Of a stretch of 64,000 nt of DNA, positions 50,926-57,639 are shown in pieces (positions within the stretch are counted from its first letter, which is position 1; the number at the start of each line of letters is the position of its first letter). The translations under genes and the position numbers were made by a program. The stretch covers positions 59,362 to 123,361 of the forward strand of contig JAKPKV010000050.1 in assembly GCA_029553475.1 (NCBI GenBank), given 5' to 3'. The notes below the pieces were generated by a model. That model was not told the DNA's origin, made no database searches, and saw only the letters and a program-made list of their open reading frames with translations. This DNA is from Armatimonadota bacterium (lineage in GTDB: Bacteria > Armatimonadota > Hebobacteria > CAIYQO01).

Positions 50926-50955
50926 TTGACACCGAATGATACGATCTGCTAGACT
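50926..50955 (+). promoter_or_regulatory. Promoter of the lipoprotein-rplI unit, near-leaderless
   Basis: A perfect TTGACA (50926-50931) is followed after 18 bases by TAGACT (50950-50955). Transcription is expected at about 50962, four bases before the ATG at 50966. No Shine-Dalgarno sequence is visible, so the message would be nearly leaderless. Confidence 0.65.
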
Positions 50956-50965
50956 GGCCCGGTTT

Positions 50966-51460
50966 ATGAAGGTGACGCTCGCCAGACAGGGGCGCGCAGC
51001 GCTGCTCGTGCTGGCCGTGCTCGCGGTGATCAGCCTCACCGGCTGCCGGAAACCGTTCGGCTTTTTCGAGCGCCCGGCGGCCTCCCCCGCCCCGCGGTCG
51101 TCCACGGCGGCGCCGCGCGACCTGGGGAAGGCGGCCATCCGGACGGTGACGGACTACGTCGCGGCGCTGGAGCTCAGGCCGAGCCACACGCCCGACTACG
51201 ATGCCGCCTACGCGCTGCTCTCGCGCGCGTCACAATCATACCAGTCGCGCGCGGAATTTCAACGCGCGCATGAGGCCATGAAGGGGATGCCCCAGTACGA
51301 CCTCGCCGCGGCGAAAACCACGCTCAAAGGCGATACCGCCACCGTGGTCGTGCCGCTGGAGGAGGATCCGGCTACCAGCGCTTTCCAGCTCGTCCTCGAG
51401 GACGGCGCCTGGAAAGTCGTCTACCGGGGTGGCGCACCCGGCATGCCTTCCGCGGAGTGA
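50966..51460 (+). CDS. Putative lipoprotein, DUF4878-like
   Basis: A 164-residue predicted lipoprotein. The N-terminus has a positively charged start, a hydrophobic run and the lipobox LTGC (C27 would be lipidated), after which a Pro/Ser-rich linker leads to a small alpha/beta domain (TVTDYVAALE; YDAAYALLSRASQSY; FQLVLEDGAWKVVYRGG) resembling NTF2-like or DUF4878 proteins. Function unknown; it should be anchored to the periplasmic face of a membrane. The ATG at 50966 gives a proper lipoprotein signal; an in-frame ATG at 50936 would lie before the predicted transcription start. It is followed after 28 bases by rplI. Confidence 0.65.
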   Translation: MKVTLARQGRAALLVLAVLAVISLTGCRKPFGFFERPAASPAPRSSTAAPRDLGKAAIRTVTDYVAALELRPSHTPDYDAAYALLSRASQSYQSRAEFQRAHEAMKGMPQYDLAAAKTTLKGDTATVVVPLEEDPATSAFQLVLEDGAWKVVYRGGAPGMPSAE

Positions 51461-51488
51461 TCCGCATGGCACCGAAGGGAGAAGCCAG

Positions 51489-52016
51489 ATGAAAGTGATC
51501 CTGACCGAAGAGGTCGCCGGGCTCGGCGAGCCCGGCAAAATCGTGGAGGTGGCGCCGGGTTATGCCCGCAACTACCTCGTCCCGCGCAAGCTGGCCGTCT
51601 ATGCCAGCAAGGCCAGCACCCGCGAGTTGGAACACCATCGCCAGCGGCTGGAACGCAAGCGGCAGAAACTCCTCGCCGCCGCCCGCGGCACCACCGAGCG
51701 CATCAACGGCCGGACCGTCACCATTGACGCCAAGGTCGGCCAGGGCGGCAAGCTGTTCGGCGCGGTGACCACCAGCCATATCGCCGAGGCGCTGCACGCG
51801 CAGCTCGGCGTGGAAGTGGACCGCCGCAAGATCCAGCTGGGCGAGCCGATTCACACCGCCGGCCTGCACAGCGTGGACGTGCACCTGATGGGCGACAGCC
51901 ATGCCACCCTGCACGTGCAGGTGGGCTCGCCGGAAGAAGCGGCCGCCGCCGCGGCGCCGGAAGAATCCCCGGCCGAAGCCCCGGTCGAAGCGCCCGCGGA
52001 GGAAACCGCGGAATAA
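51489..52016 (+). CDS. rplI: 50S ribosomal protein L9
   Basis: A 175-residue L9. MKVILTEEVAGLGEPGKIVEVAPGYARNYLVPRKLA is the diagnostic N-terminal rRNA-binding domain, then a long central helix (ELEHHRQRLERKRQKLLAAA) and the C-terminal domain (GKLFGAVTTSHIAEALHAQLGVEVDRRKI; HTAGLHSVDVHLMGDSHATLHVQV). An Ala/Glu/Pro-rich tail of about 25 residues extends beyond the usual length of about 150. The gene usually lies with rpsF, ssb and rpsR or dnaB; those are absent here, so the position after a lipoprotein gene is a rearranged context. The start is clear, though the Shine-Dalgarno (GGGAGAAG) is 6-8 bases upstream. Confidence 0.97.
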   Translation: MKVILTEEVAGLGEPGKIVEVAPGYARNYLVPRKLAVYASKASTRELEHHRQRLERKRQKLLAAARGTTERINGRTVTIDAKVGQGGKLFGAVTTSHIAEALHAQLGVEVDRRKIQLGEPIHTAGLHSVDVHLMGDSHATLHVQVGSPEEAAAAAAPEESPAEAPVEAPAEETAE

Positions 52017-52042
52017 CAACCGGGAACACGGCAACCGACGAC

Positions 52043-52068
52043 CCGGGCGCGGCACCTGCCGCGCCCGG
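52043..52068 (+). terminator. GC-rich hairpin after rplI
   Basis: CCGGGCGCGGCA and its exact complement are separated by two bases, about 25 bases after the rplI stop codon. No T-run follows, so it is a hairpin-type transcript end rather than a canonical intrinsic terminator. Confidence 0.5.
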
Positions 52069-52140
52069 CACGCGTTGGTATCGGTCAAACCGGGCGGGGA
52101 CACCTCCCCGCGCGCCTAGATCATGAAGACGGAGTGGGAG

Positions 52141-52249
52141 TTGCGCACAGCGTTCGCTGCCCGGCCGTCGGACCGCCGGCTTCCAGCCGGCCACTGGTCC
52201 TCGCGACCGTCCAGGTCGCGTGCCGGCAAGATGCCGGCGGTCCGACCGG
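52141..52249 (-). repeat. 109-bp dispersed repeat (copy B, inverted relative to copy A)
   Basis: This is the reverse complement of the repeat at 48425-48533 with scattered mismatches. Its edge at 52249 touches the stop codon of the HAD phosphatase gene (52250-52252). Together the pair encloses the cda operon, the lipoprotein gene and rplI. Confidence 0.75.
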
Positions 52250-52888
52250 TCATCTCGTCAATGCCGGGATCATCGCCGCCAGGTCGGGAAACGCCCGATC
52301 GGCGGCGGCGGCGATGGCCGGATCGGGGCCGCTGGGGACGGCGTACACCGTCATGCCGGCGGCCTTGCCGGCGCGGACGCCGTGCAAGCTGTCCTCGATG
52401 ACCAGGCAGGCGGCGGGGTCAACATTTCCCGCGCGGGCGGCGGCGAGGAAGATGTCCGGCGCGGGTTTCCCCCGCGCCACCCCCTCGCTGGAGAGGATGC
52501 AGGCAAAGTCGTCCAGCCAGCCGAAGCGCCCCAGCGCCAGCCGGATGCCCTCGGGCGGGGAGCCGGAGGCGACGCAGAGGCGCCGCCCCCGCAGCGCCCG
52601 CAGCAGCGCCTCAGCGCCGGGCATCGGCTCCAGCGGCCCGGCAAACCCCTCCAGCAGATACTCGCGCAGGATCCGGCCGCAGTCTTCGGCGGTGTAGCCG
52701 TCGGGCCGCAGATTTTCCCACATCACCCGCCCGACGTCCAGCGCGTTCATGCCTTTGTACTGCTGCGCGACCGCCAGCATATACTCCTGCCCGAGCAGCC
52801 GGAAGAGCCGCGCCTCCGCCGTCTTCCAGGTGGCGGCGCTGTGGACGAGGGTATCGTCCATGTCGAAGATGATGAGATCGAAAGGCAT
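52250..52888 (-). CDS. HAD-superfamily hydrolase (beta-phosphoglucomutase/phosphatase type)
   Basis: A 212-residue HAD hydrolase. FDLIIFDMDDTLVHSAATW is motif I (D9 nucleophile, D11 acid/base), LCVASGSPPEGIRLALGRFG is motif II, and GKPAPDIFLAAARAGNVDPAACLVIEDSLHGVRAGKAAGM gives motifs III and IV. The helical cap of about 65 residues is of the C1 type found in beta-phosphoglucomutases and small-molecule phosphatases. Substrate unknown. A perfect TATAAT lies at 52895-52900, only six bases before the ATG at 52888, so the mRNA is probably leaderless; there is no Shine-Dalgarno. It ends against an inverted-repeat element. Confidence 0.85.
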   Translation of the reverse strand: MPFDLIIFDMDDTLVHSAATWKTAEARLFRLLGQEYMLAVAQQYKGMNALDVGRVMWENLRPDGYTAEDCGRILREYLLEGFAGPLEPMPGAEALLRALRGRRLCVASGSPPEGIRLALGRFGWLDDFACILSSEGVARGKPAPDIFLAAARAGNVDPAACLVIEDSLHGVRAGKAAGMTVYAVPSGPDPAIAAAADRAFPDLAAMIPALTR

Positions 52889-52894
52889 GGGCGT

Positions 52895-52924
52895 ATTATA
52901 GCGGAATGCGGGGAGGCCATTCAA
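52895..52924 (-). promoter_or_regulatory. Leaderless promoter of the HAD gene
   Basis: On the minus strand TTGAAT (52919-52924) and a perfect TATAAT (52895-52900) are 18 bases apart. The predicted transcription start is at or within a base or so of the ATG at 52888. The -35 box overlaps the stop codon of the upstream gene (52921-52923). Confidence 0.65.
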
Positions 52925-53517
52925 AGGGAAGGCGCGGACGACCGGATTTCTGATGCGGAGGGCGTGACCGGCTCGTGCGCGAGTGCTTCTCGGACGGCGG
53001 GGCGGGTGAGCAGGCTGACGACGAAGGCGTAGAAGAGGACGTTGAGGGTCGTGAGGGTGGCGGGTATCCAGAGATCACCCGTGCTGTGGGCAACCCGCCA
53101 CCAAAGCCATTGGCTTGAAAAGAGCGCGCCATTGACGACGAGAAAGCGGATGATGAGACCGGAAAAGATACGTTTGCGGATACCTGCTTTCATGCGCAGC
53201 AGGCCGATTCCGCACACGATGAAGAAGATGGTGAAAGCGAGGTGCAGGATTGCGAGCAGGGCTTCTATGCGTGGTATCCATTGTAATGAGGCCAAGTCAG
53301 ATCCAATGACTATTCCGAATGGCTGCTCGAGCATGTCTGCTACTATACGACTGATTATCGTGAAAGTGAATATCCGTATGGCGATCTGCACCGCTTCCAC
53401 CGCCGCGAAGCAAAACAGCAGCACCGCGCTGATGGTGACCAACGCAGGGCGTTGCGGTTTCGGGCTTTCGATAATTGGCGTCGGCGGGATGGTGGCGTAG
53501 GTTGGTTCCTCTGGCAT
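52921..53517 (-). CDS. Four-helix membrane protein, tandem paralogue 1
   Basis: A 198-residue membrane protein, the last of three tandem related genes. MPEEPTYATIPPTPIIESPKP is a soluble N-terminal tail shared by all three. Four hydrophobic segments lie at about 25-50, 80-105, 115-135 and 150-172 (LVTISAVLLFCFAAVEAVQI; LLAILHLAFTIFFIVCGIGLL; LIIRFLVVNGALFSSQWLWW; LNVLFYAFVVSLLTRPAVRE). Family unknown. It is AT-richer than its neighbours. Its end differs from the other two: after SASEIR it runs six codons further (SSAPSL) because a REP-type GTAG has become GTCG, so the stop moved. The ribosome-binding site lies about 12 bases from the ATG at 53517, which is far. Confidence 0.65.
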   Translation of the reverse strand: MPEEPTYATIPPTPIIESPKPQRPALVTISAVLLFCFAAVEAVQIAIRIFTFTIISRIVADMLEQPFGIVIGSDLASLQWIPRIEALLAILHLAFTIFFIVCGIGLLRMKAGIRKRIFSGLIIRFLVVNGALFSSQWLWWRVAHSTGDLWIPATLTTLNVLFYAFVVSLLTRPAVREALAHEPVTPSASEIRSSAPSL

Positions 53518-53542
53518 GATGTTGAATTCTCCTGAAGGTTTT

Positions 53543-53658
53543 GTAGTCCGCGCCCTCCGCGGCGCGCGTGACCGGAATAAGAACCCGTGCCCGACAAGAC
53601 CATCATCGGTCACGGTGGAGAAAGGCGTCAACCACGCGCCGCGGAGGGCGCGGACTAC
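53543..53658. repeat. REPIN-like element, copy 1 (116 bp)
   Basis: Begins GTAGTCCGCGCCCTCCGCGG and ends with the reverse complement. Each arm holds GTAG then a short GC stem (CGCGCC-GGCGCG), and about 70 bases lie between the arms. Copies 2 and 3 are at 54255-54370 and, inverted, at 54947-55061. The TAG in the terminal GTAG serves as stop codon for the gene at 53655-54218. Confidence 0.75.
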
Positions 53659-54218
53659 CGGATTTCTGATGCGGGGGGAATGACGGGCTCCTTTGCATAC
53701 GCTTTGCGCATTGATGGCCGGGTAAGTAGAATGATGACGATGGAATAAATGAGGAGATTACTTGCGGTCAGGATGATGGTAGCCGTCACATCGAACGGTA
53801 TACGGCGCGTCTGGAAGATACACCACTGAATAAGGAGCCAGATACCGTTGATAACGACAACGCGCGCAACCAATGTGACGATGAGTTGCCAGATGATGCC
53901 AGGCCGCATGTGCAGCAGGGTGATTCCGTGGATGAGATATAATGCCGCAAAGGCGACATGACTTCCGATTAACACGTACTGTGCGTGCTGTGCAAGAAGA
54001 AGCATTGACGGCACGGCGCCAGCAGCATCGCGAAAGTCTGCCATTAATGAGACGAAAGCTTGCAATGCCCCGTACATGAAGATGGCCCATGCCGCTTCAA
54101 CCAGGGCGAAAAGAAACAGGATGATGGCGCTTATCGTTCCTAACAGCGGCCGACGGGTGGGCACCGTCATGCTAATCGGCGTCGGCGGAATCGCTGCGTA
54201 GGTTGGTTCCTCTGTCAT
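53655..54218 (-). CDS. Four-helix membrane protein, tandem paralogue 2
   Basis: A 187-residue paralogue of the gene at 52921-53517 with the same plan: tail MTEEPTYAAIPPTPISMTVP, then four hydrophobic segments (LLGTISAIILFLFALVEAAW; VLIGSHVAFAALYLIHGITLL; LIVTLVARVVVINGIWLLIQ; LTASNLLIYSIVIILLTRPS) and the ending PPASEIR. Family and function are unknown. Its stop codon (TAG at 53655-53657) lies inside the terminal GTAG of the REPIN element that follows. The start at 54218 is the first ATG of the conserved EEPTYA segment with a Shine-Dalgarno AGGAGGA about 12 bases upstream. It is AT-richer than surrounding genes. Confidence 0.65.
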   Translation of the reverse strand: MTEEPTYAAIPPTPISMTVPTRRPLLGTISAIILFLFALVEAAWAIFMYGALQAFVSLMADFRDAAGAVPSMLLLAQHAQYVLIGSHVAFAALYLIHGITLLHMRPGIIWQLIVTLVARVVVINGIWLLIQWCIFQTRRIPFDVTATIILTASNLLIYSIVIILLTRPSMRKAYAKEPVIPPASEIR

Positions 54219-54254
54219 CGTGTACGCTCCTCCTGAAGGTTGACGCCGTGCTCC

Positions 54255-54370
54255 GTAGTCCGCGCCCTCCGCGGCGCGTGTGACCGAAATACAGAACCGT
54301 GCCCGACAACTCCGCCGTCGGTAAGGGAGTAGAAATGCGGACACCACGCGCCGCGGAGGGCGCGGACTAC
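54255..54370. repeat. REPIN-like element, copy 2 (116 bp)
   Basis: Same element as 53543-53658 and in the same orientation, nearly identical to copy 3 read in reverse. It lies between tandem paralogues 2 and 3, and its GTAG supplies the TAG stop (54367-54369) of paralogue 3. Confidence 0.75.
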
Positions 54371-54915
54371 CGGGCATCGGAAGGCGGACGCCCGATGGAT
54401 TCTACAGCAAATGCTTCGCGGACGGAAGGGCGGGTGAGGAGAAAGATAAGCAGGCTGTAGAATAAAATGTTGATGAGAAGATATAGCATCAGGTCCTGAA
54501 TGCCAAAGTAGAAACGTTGTAATACGATTCTTTGAAAGAGACGCAGGCCATTCACGTAGACAAATCGCGCGATGAGCAAGCCGATGATCTTCCGTGGTGT
54601 CCCTGGCCTTTGTTGGAGCAACCGTACCCCATGAAGTAGGTAGAACACTGTGAAAGCGAGCGACAAACCGATAAGACCGGCATAAGTAATGCTTAGGGAA
54701 TACATTTCTGCGGTGGTGCTGTTGGGATACCGAGTGGCATAGTCTAACTCGACGCCCGTCCAACCGGCCATATATAATTCTACAGCGGCGAAGAGGAACA
54801 GCAACCCCGCGCACCAGGTCACCAGCACCGGCCGCCGTGGACCGGCGGTTGCCAGCACCGGGGTGGGCGGCACCAGAGCGACGTATGGTGTTTCTCTGGT
54901 CGGCTCCTCTGTCAT
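54367..54915 (-). CDS. Four-helix membrane protein, tandem paralogue 3
   Basis: A 182-residue third paralogue, transcribed first of the three. MTEEPTRETPYVALVPPTPV corresponds to the shared tail. The hydrophobic segments are VLVTWCAGLLFLFAAVELYM, YAGLIGLSLAFTVFYLLHGV, IIGLLIARFVYVNGLRLFQ and LYLLINILFYSLLIFLLTRP. The ending is PPSDAR, with its stop codon inside the REPIN copy at 54255-54370. It is more diverged than the other two. Its start has CCTCCTG in reverse, a good AGGAGG site about 9 bases upstream. The three genes appear to be successive tandem duplicates separated by REPIN copies; function unknown. Confidence 0.65.
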   Translation of the reverse strand: MTEEPTRETPYVALVPPTPVLATAGPRRPVLVTWCAGLLFLFAAVELYMAGWTGVELDYATRYPNSTTAEMYSLSITYAGLIGLSLAFTVFYLLHGVRLLQQRPGTPRKIIGLLIARFVYVNGLRLFQRIVLQRFYFGIQDLMLYLLINILFYSLLIFLLTRPSVREAFAVESIGRPPSDAR

Positions 54916-54946
54916 CGTTTCCTCCTGAAAGTTTTCGCCGTGCTCC

Positions 54947-55061
54947 GTAGTCCGCGCCCTCCGCGGCGCGTGGTTTCCGCATTTCCACTCCCTTACCGAC
55001 GGCGGAGTGTCGGGCACGGTTCTGTATTTCGGTCACACGCGCCGCGGAGGGTGCGGACTAC
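54947..55061. repeat. REPIN-like element, copy 3 (inverted)
   Basis: This 115-bp copy is inverted relative to copies 1 and 2. Its internal sequence (CCGTGCCCGACA block) is almost identical to copy 2. Its right-hand CTAC provides the TAG stop (55058-55060) of the metallo-beta-lactamase-fold gene, which is unrelated to the membrane protein genes. Confidence 0.75.
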
Positions 55062-56872
55062 GGTTTGATCTCTACCACCGCTTCGTTGATTTGCGGCAGC
55101 GACAGCCCGTCATACCGCAGGTCCACCGGGATCGCGTAGCGGCCGGGTTGGGCGTCGCGGGGGATGGTGACGTGGATGGGGAGGCGGGCGGCGGTTTTCG
55201 GCGGGATGACCGTCGTCGTCTCGCGGCTGTGGCCGCCGCCCCAGGCGCGGGGGAGGGCGGCGCGGACGGCGGCGGCGTGGGGGACGGCGGAGTGGTTCGT
55301 CACCACCACCTCCAGGTGGAGGGCGGCGCCGGGGGCGAGGTGCTGTTCATACGGGGTGCAGGAGACCCAGCAGTCGTCCATGCCGTAGTTCGGGTGATCC
55401 CAGGGGAAGAGTTTTCCAAAAATCTCCTCGCGCGCCGCCAGGTTGGCGCGCATATAGGCGATCTCCTCGGCGGTGAAGTCGAAGGCCACCGCGACATGCG
55501 GATTGAACAGCAGGTCGGGCCGCAGCTCCGCCACCAGCGCCAGGCAGCGGTCAAAGCCGACGCCGGCGCCGAGGAAGTTGCGGTTGTGCGCGCAGTAGTC
55601 GTCAATGCCGGCGGGGGTGAAGGAGTCGCCGACGAAGAGCATGCGGAGCCCGCGTCCCTCCACCAGCAGGGCGTCGTGGTAGAGCGTCTGCCCGGGGAAG
55701 TGGTAGGCGGTCATGGTGAACTCGTGCCACTGCCAGCGTTCACCGTGGGCGGTCCAGCGGTCCACGGCGATGGGGGTGGGCGTGTTGCAGGTGAGTCGCC
55801 AGGCCAGCGGGTGGGCGGCGATCTGCGCCACCGCCGGGTCGGCGATGACCGGCCCGCCGAAGGCGCGCCTGAACGCGGGGATGCCCTCGGTGTGGTCGTA
55901 ATGATAATGGGTGATCCACAGCCCCTCGACGGCGGTGATCTCGCCGGCGTCCAGCCAGCGCTGAATCTCGGCGATCACCTCGGCGTTCCAGCAGTCCATG
56001 ATGAAGGCGGCGCCGGACTCGCTGACGAGCGCCCAGGTGGTGCTGACGTTGCGCAGGAAGGGCGGCGGCGCCTGCCCCGCGCGGATGGGCATCACGTGTG
56101 GACCGTCAAGGTAGGCCGGGAACATCTGCGGAAAATACCAGCGCAGCGCGGAGATGGCGGCATACTCGTCATAGCACGCGCGCAATTGTGCCTCCAGCGC
56201 GTCAATCGCCGCGGCAGGGTCGTGCATCACCACGCCGTGGGCGGGCACCAACGTCTCGGCGCCGGCGGCCTGCACCGCGCGCAGCGAGGCGATGGTCTGC
56301 TCGCGGGTGCCGAGGAAACCGTGATAATCGCAGACGATGTCGTTGCCCTTCTGCATCGAGTAGAGCTCATAGACCTGTCCCGGCGCGTAGATGAGGTCGC
56401 CGGTGAAGGCCACGCGGCGGCCGTCCACCTCCACCAGGTAGGAGAGCGCGCCGTCGGTATGGCCGGGGGTGGCGAGGGCGGTGATGCGCGCCGGCCCCCA
56501 CGCGATCACGTCGCCGTCCGCCAGCGCGTGGTCCACGCGAAAGCCCTCCGCGAGCATCTGGTGGTGCGGGTGCAGGTCGAAGAGGCCGTAACGGTACTGG
56601 GGATCGTCCCAGAACGCCTGCGGATTCTCGAACCACTGGCGCTCCACCGCCGGCACGTAGGTGGCCGCCCCCGCCGCCACCAGGTCATGCGCCCCGCAGG
56701 CCACCATGCGGTGGTGATGGGTGAAGAGGATGCCCGCCACCGTCCCCTCCACCTCGCGCAGCGCGGCGCCGTCGCCGACATTGATGAGCAGCGCGCGGTC
56801 GCCGTCGCGAATGACGCCGATGGTGATGTCGGCGTGGACGAGGGTGAGGTGGGCGGTGAGTTCGGTACGCAT
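55058..56872 (-). CDS. Tandem metallo-beta-lactamase-fold protein (two MBL domains)
   Basis: A 604-residue protein with two metallo-hydrolase domains and a C-terminal beta domain. Domain 1 (about 1-240) has THHHRMVACG at residues 51-60, where the canonical H-x-H-x-D-H has lost its Asp and last His (M56, V57), but PGHTDG, FTGDL and VPAHG are kept. Domain 2 (about 260-480) has the full ITHYHYDHTEG with H322, H324, D326 and H327, but PGQT replaces PGHT; FVGDS and FNPHV are kept. So each domain lacks metal ligands the other keeps. The C-terminal 100 residues are immunoglobulin-like. No signal peptide. It may hydrolyse an ester or lactone. Its stop is inside a REPIN, and AAGGAG precedes the start. 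Confidence 0.75.
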   Translation of the reverse strand: MRTELTAHLTLVHADITIGVIRDGDRALLINVGDGAALREVEGTVAGILFTHHHRMVACGAHDLVAAGAATYVPAVERQWFENPQAFWDDPQYRYGLFDLHPHHQMLAEGFRVDHALADGDVIAWGPARITALATPGHTDGALSYLVEVDGRRVAFTGDLIYAPGQVYELYSMQKGNDIVCDYHGFLGTREQTIASLRAVQAAGAETLVPAHGVVMHDPAAAIDALEAQLRACYDEYAAISALRWYFPQMFPAYLDGPHVMPIRAGQAPPPFLRNVSTTWALVSESGAAFIMDCWNAEVIAEIQRWLDAGEITAVEGLWITHYHYDHTEGIPAFRRAFGGPVIADPAVAQIAAHPLAWRLTCNTPTPIAVDRWTAHGERWQWHEFTMTAYHFPGQTLYHDALLVEGRGLRMLFVGDSFTPAGIDDYCAHNRNFLGAGVGFDRCLALVAELRPDLLFNPHVAVAFDFTAEEIAYMRANLAAREEIFGKLFPWDHPNYGMDDCWVSCTPYEQHLAPGAALHLEVVVTNHSAVPHAAAVRAALPRAWGGGHSRETTTVIPPKTAARLPIHVTIPRDAQPGRYAIPVDLRYDGLSLPQINEAVVEIKP

Positions 56873-56942
56873 GATCGCTCCTTTTCTTACGCGCAACAGT
56901 TAAACTTGGTATATTGGGTATATGGTGGCGGACCCCTCCCCC

Positions 56943-57047
56943 CGGCCCCCTCCCCGAACCGGAGAGGGGGAGTACTGGTGACGAGAGACATACCGGTTGC
57001 GATTATCAGTACCGCTGCACCCCCTCTCCGGTTCGGGGAGGGGGCCG
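56943..57047. repeat. Inverted repeat with perfect 28-bp arms
   Basis: CGGCCCCCTCCCCGAACCGG-type arms at 56943-56970 and 57020-57047 are exact complements around 49 bases. A related CCCCTCCCCGAACCGG block lies at about 28825-28840. This family of C-rich palindromes is widespread in environmental genomes. The element fills the gap between the MBL-fold gene and the DUF559 gene. Confidence 0.7.
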
Positions 57048-57089
57048 CGCGTAGGCACCGGTTATCGAACCTTCTCTCGCCGCGCGTGG

Positions 57090-57473
57090 CTACCGACTCA
57101 GCCTGCGCCGGCAGGCTTCGGTGATTTGGTGCAGCACCATCGGCAGGTGGTGCCGCACTTCATGATTTTGAAAACGCATCACCTGCAGATCGCGGCCGGC
57201 GAGCACGCCGTCTCGTTCGACATCATATGCGTATTGCTCATCGTGAACTTCCCCATCAACTTCGACCACCAGGCCAGCGGCATGGCAGTAGAAATCCACG
57301 ATATACCCATCAATAAGCTGCTGCCGGCGAAAGTGCAGACCTGATAGGCGGTTCGCCCGCAGTGCATTCCAGAGCATCCGTTCTTCCGGCCTCATCGCCT
57401 TGCGCAATTCCTTCGCGCGTGCCGCCTTTGCCGGTTGCGCCTTCTGACCGATGCCGATACGCCGTGCAGGCAT
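57090..57473 (-). CDS. DUF559 domain protein (Vsr-like endonuclease fold)
   Basis: A 127-residue DUF559 protein. RAKELRKAMRPEERMLWNALR, LSGLHFRRQQLIDGYIVDFYC and GLVVEVDGEVHDEQYAYDVERDGVLAGRDLQVMRF carry the conserved E, D and E-x-D residues of the very-short-patch-repair/restriction-endonuclease-like fold. The family is widespread, often near mobile or repeat-rich DNA, and its function is unclear. The N-terminal 15 residues (MPARRIGIGQKAQPAKA) are basic. Length is typical. The start has GGGAGA upstream. It is flanked by repeat DNA upstream of the MBL-fold gene and is divergent from the UroD-like gene at 57640. Confidence 0.85.
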   Translation of the reverse strand: MPARRIGIGQKAQPAKAARAKELRKAMRPEERMLWNALRANRLSGLHFRRQQLIDGYIVDFYCHAAGLVVEVDGEVHDEQYAYDVERDGVLAGRDLQVMRFQNHEVRHHLPMVLHQITEACRRRLSR

Positions 57474-57582
57474 GGTATTCTCCCGGTGGTTGCGTGTGTC
57501 ACTCCGTGTCTCTTCACCTCTTCACAGCTATTTCGCCCATTTTCGCCATTCTCCCTTGCGGGAATCCGCATCCGGTGGGCCG

Positions 57583-57612
57583 TTGGCATCTCACCCTCAC
57601 TCGCGGTACAAT
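57583..57612 (+). promoter_or_regulatory. Strong promoter of the GCCE-type UroD-like gene
   Basis: TTGGCA (57583-57588) and TACAAT (57607-57612) are 18 bases apart, each matching consensus at five of six positions. The start is predicted near 57619, about 20 bases before the ATG at 57640 and just before the GGGAG ribosome-binding site. Confidence 0.65.
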
Positions 57613-57639
57613 CAGGCAACCTCATCCGGGAGTCTTGCC

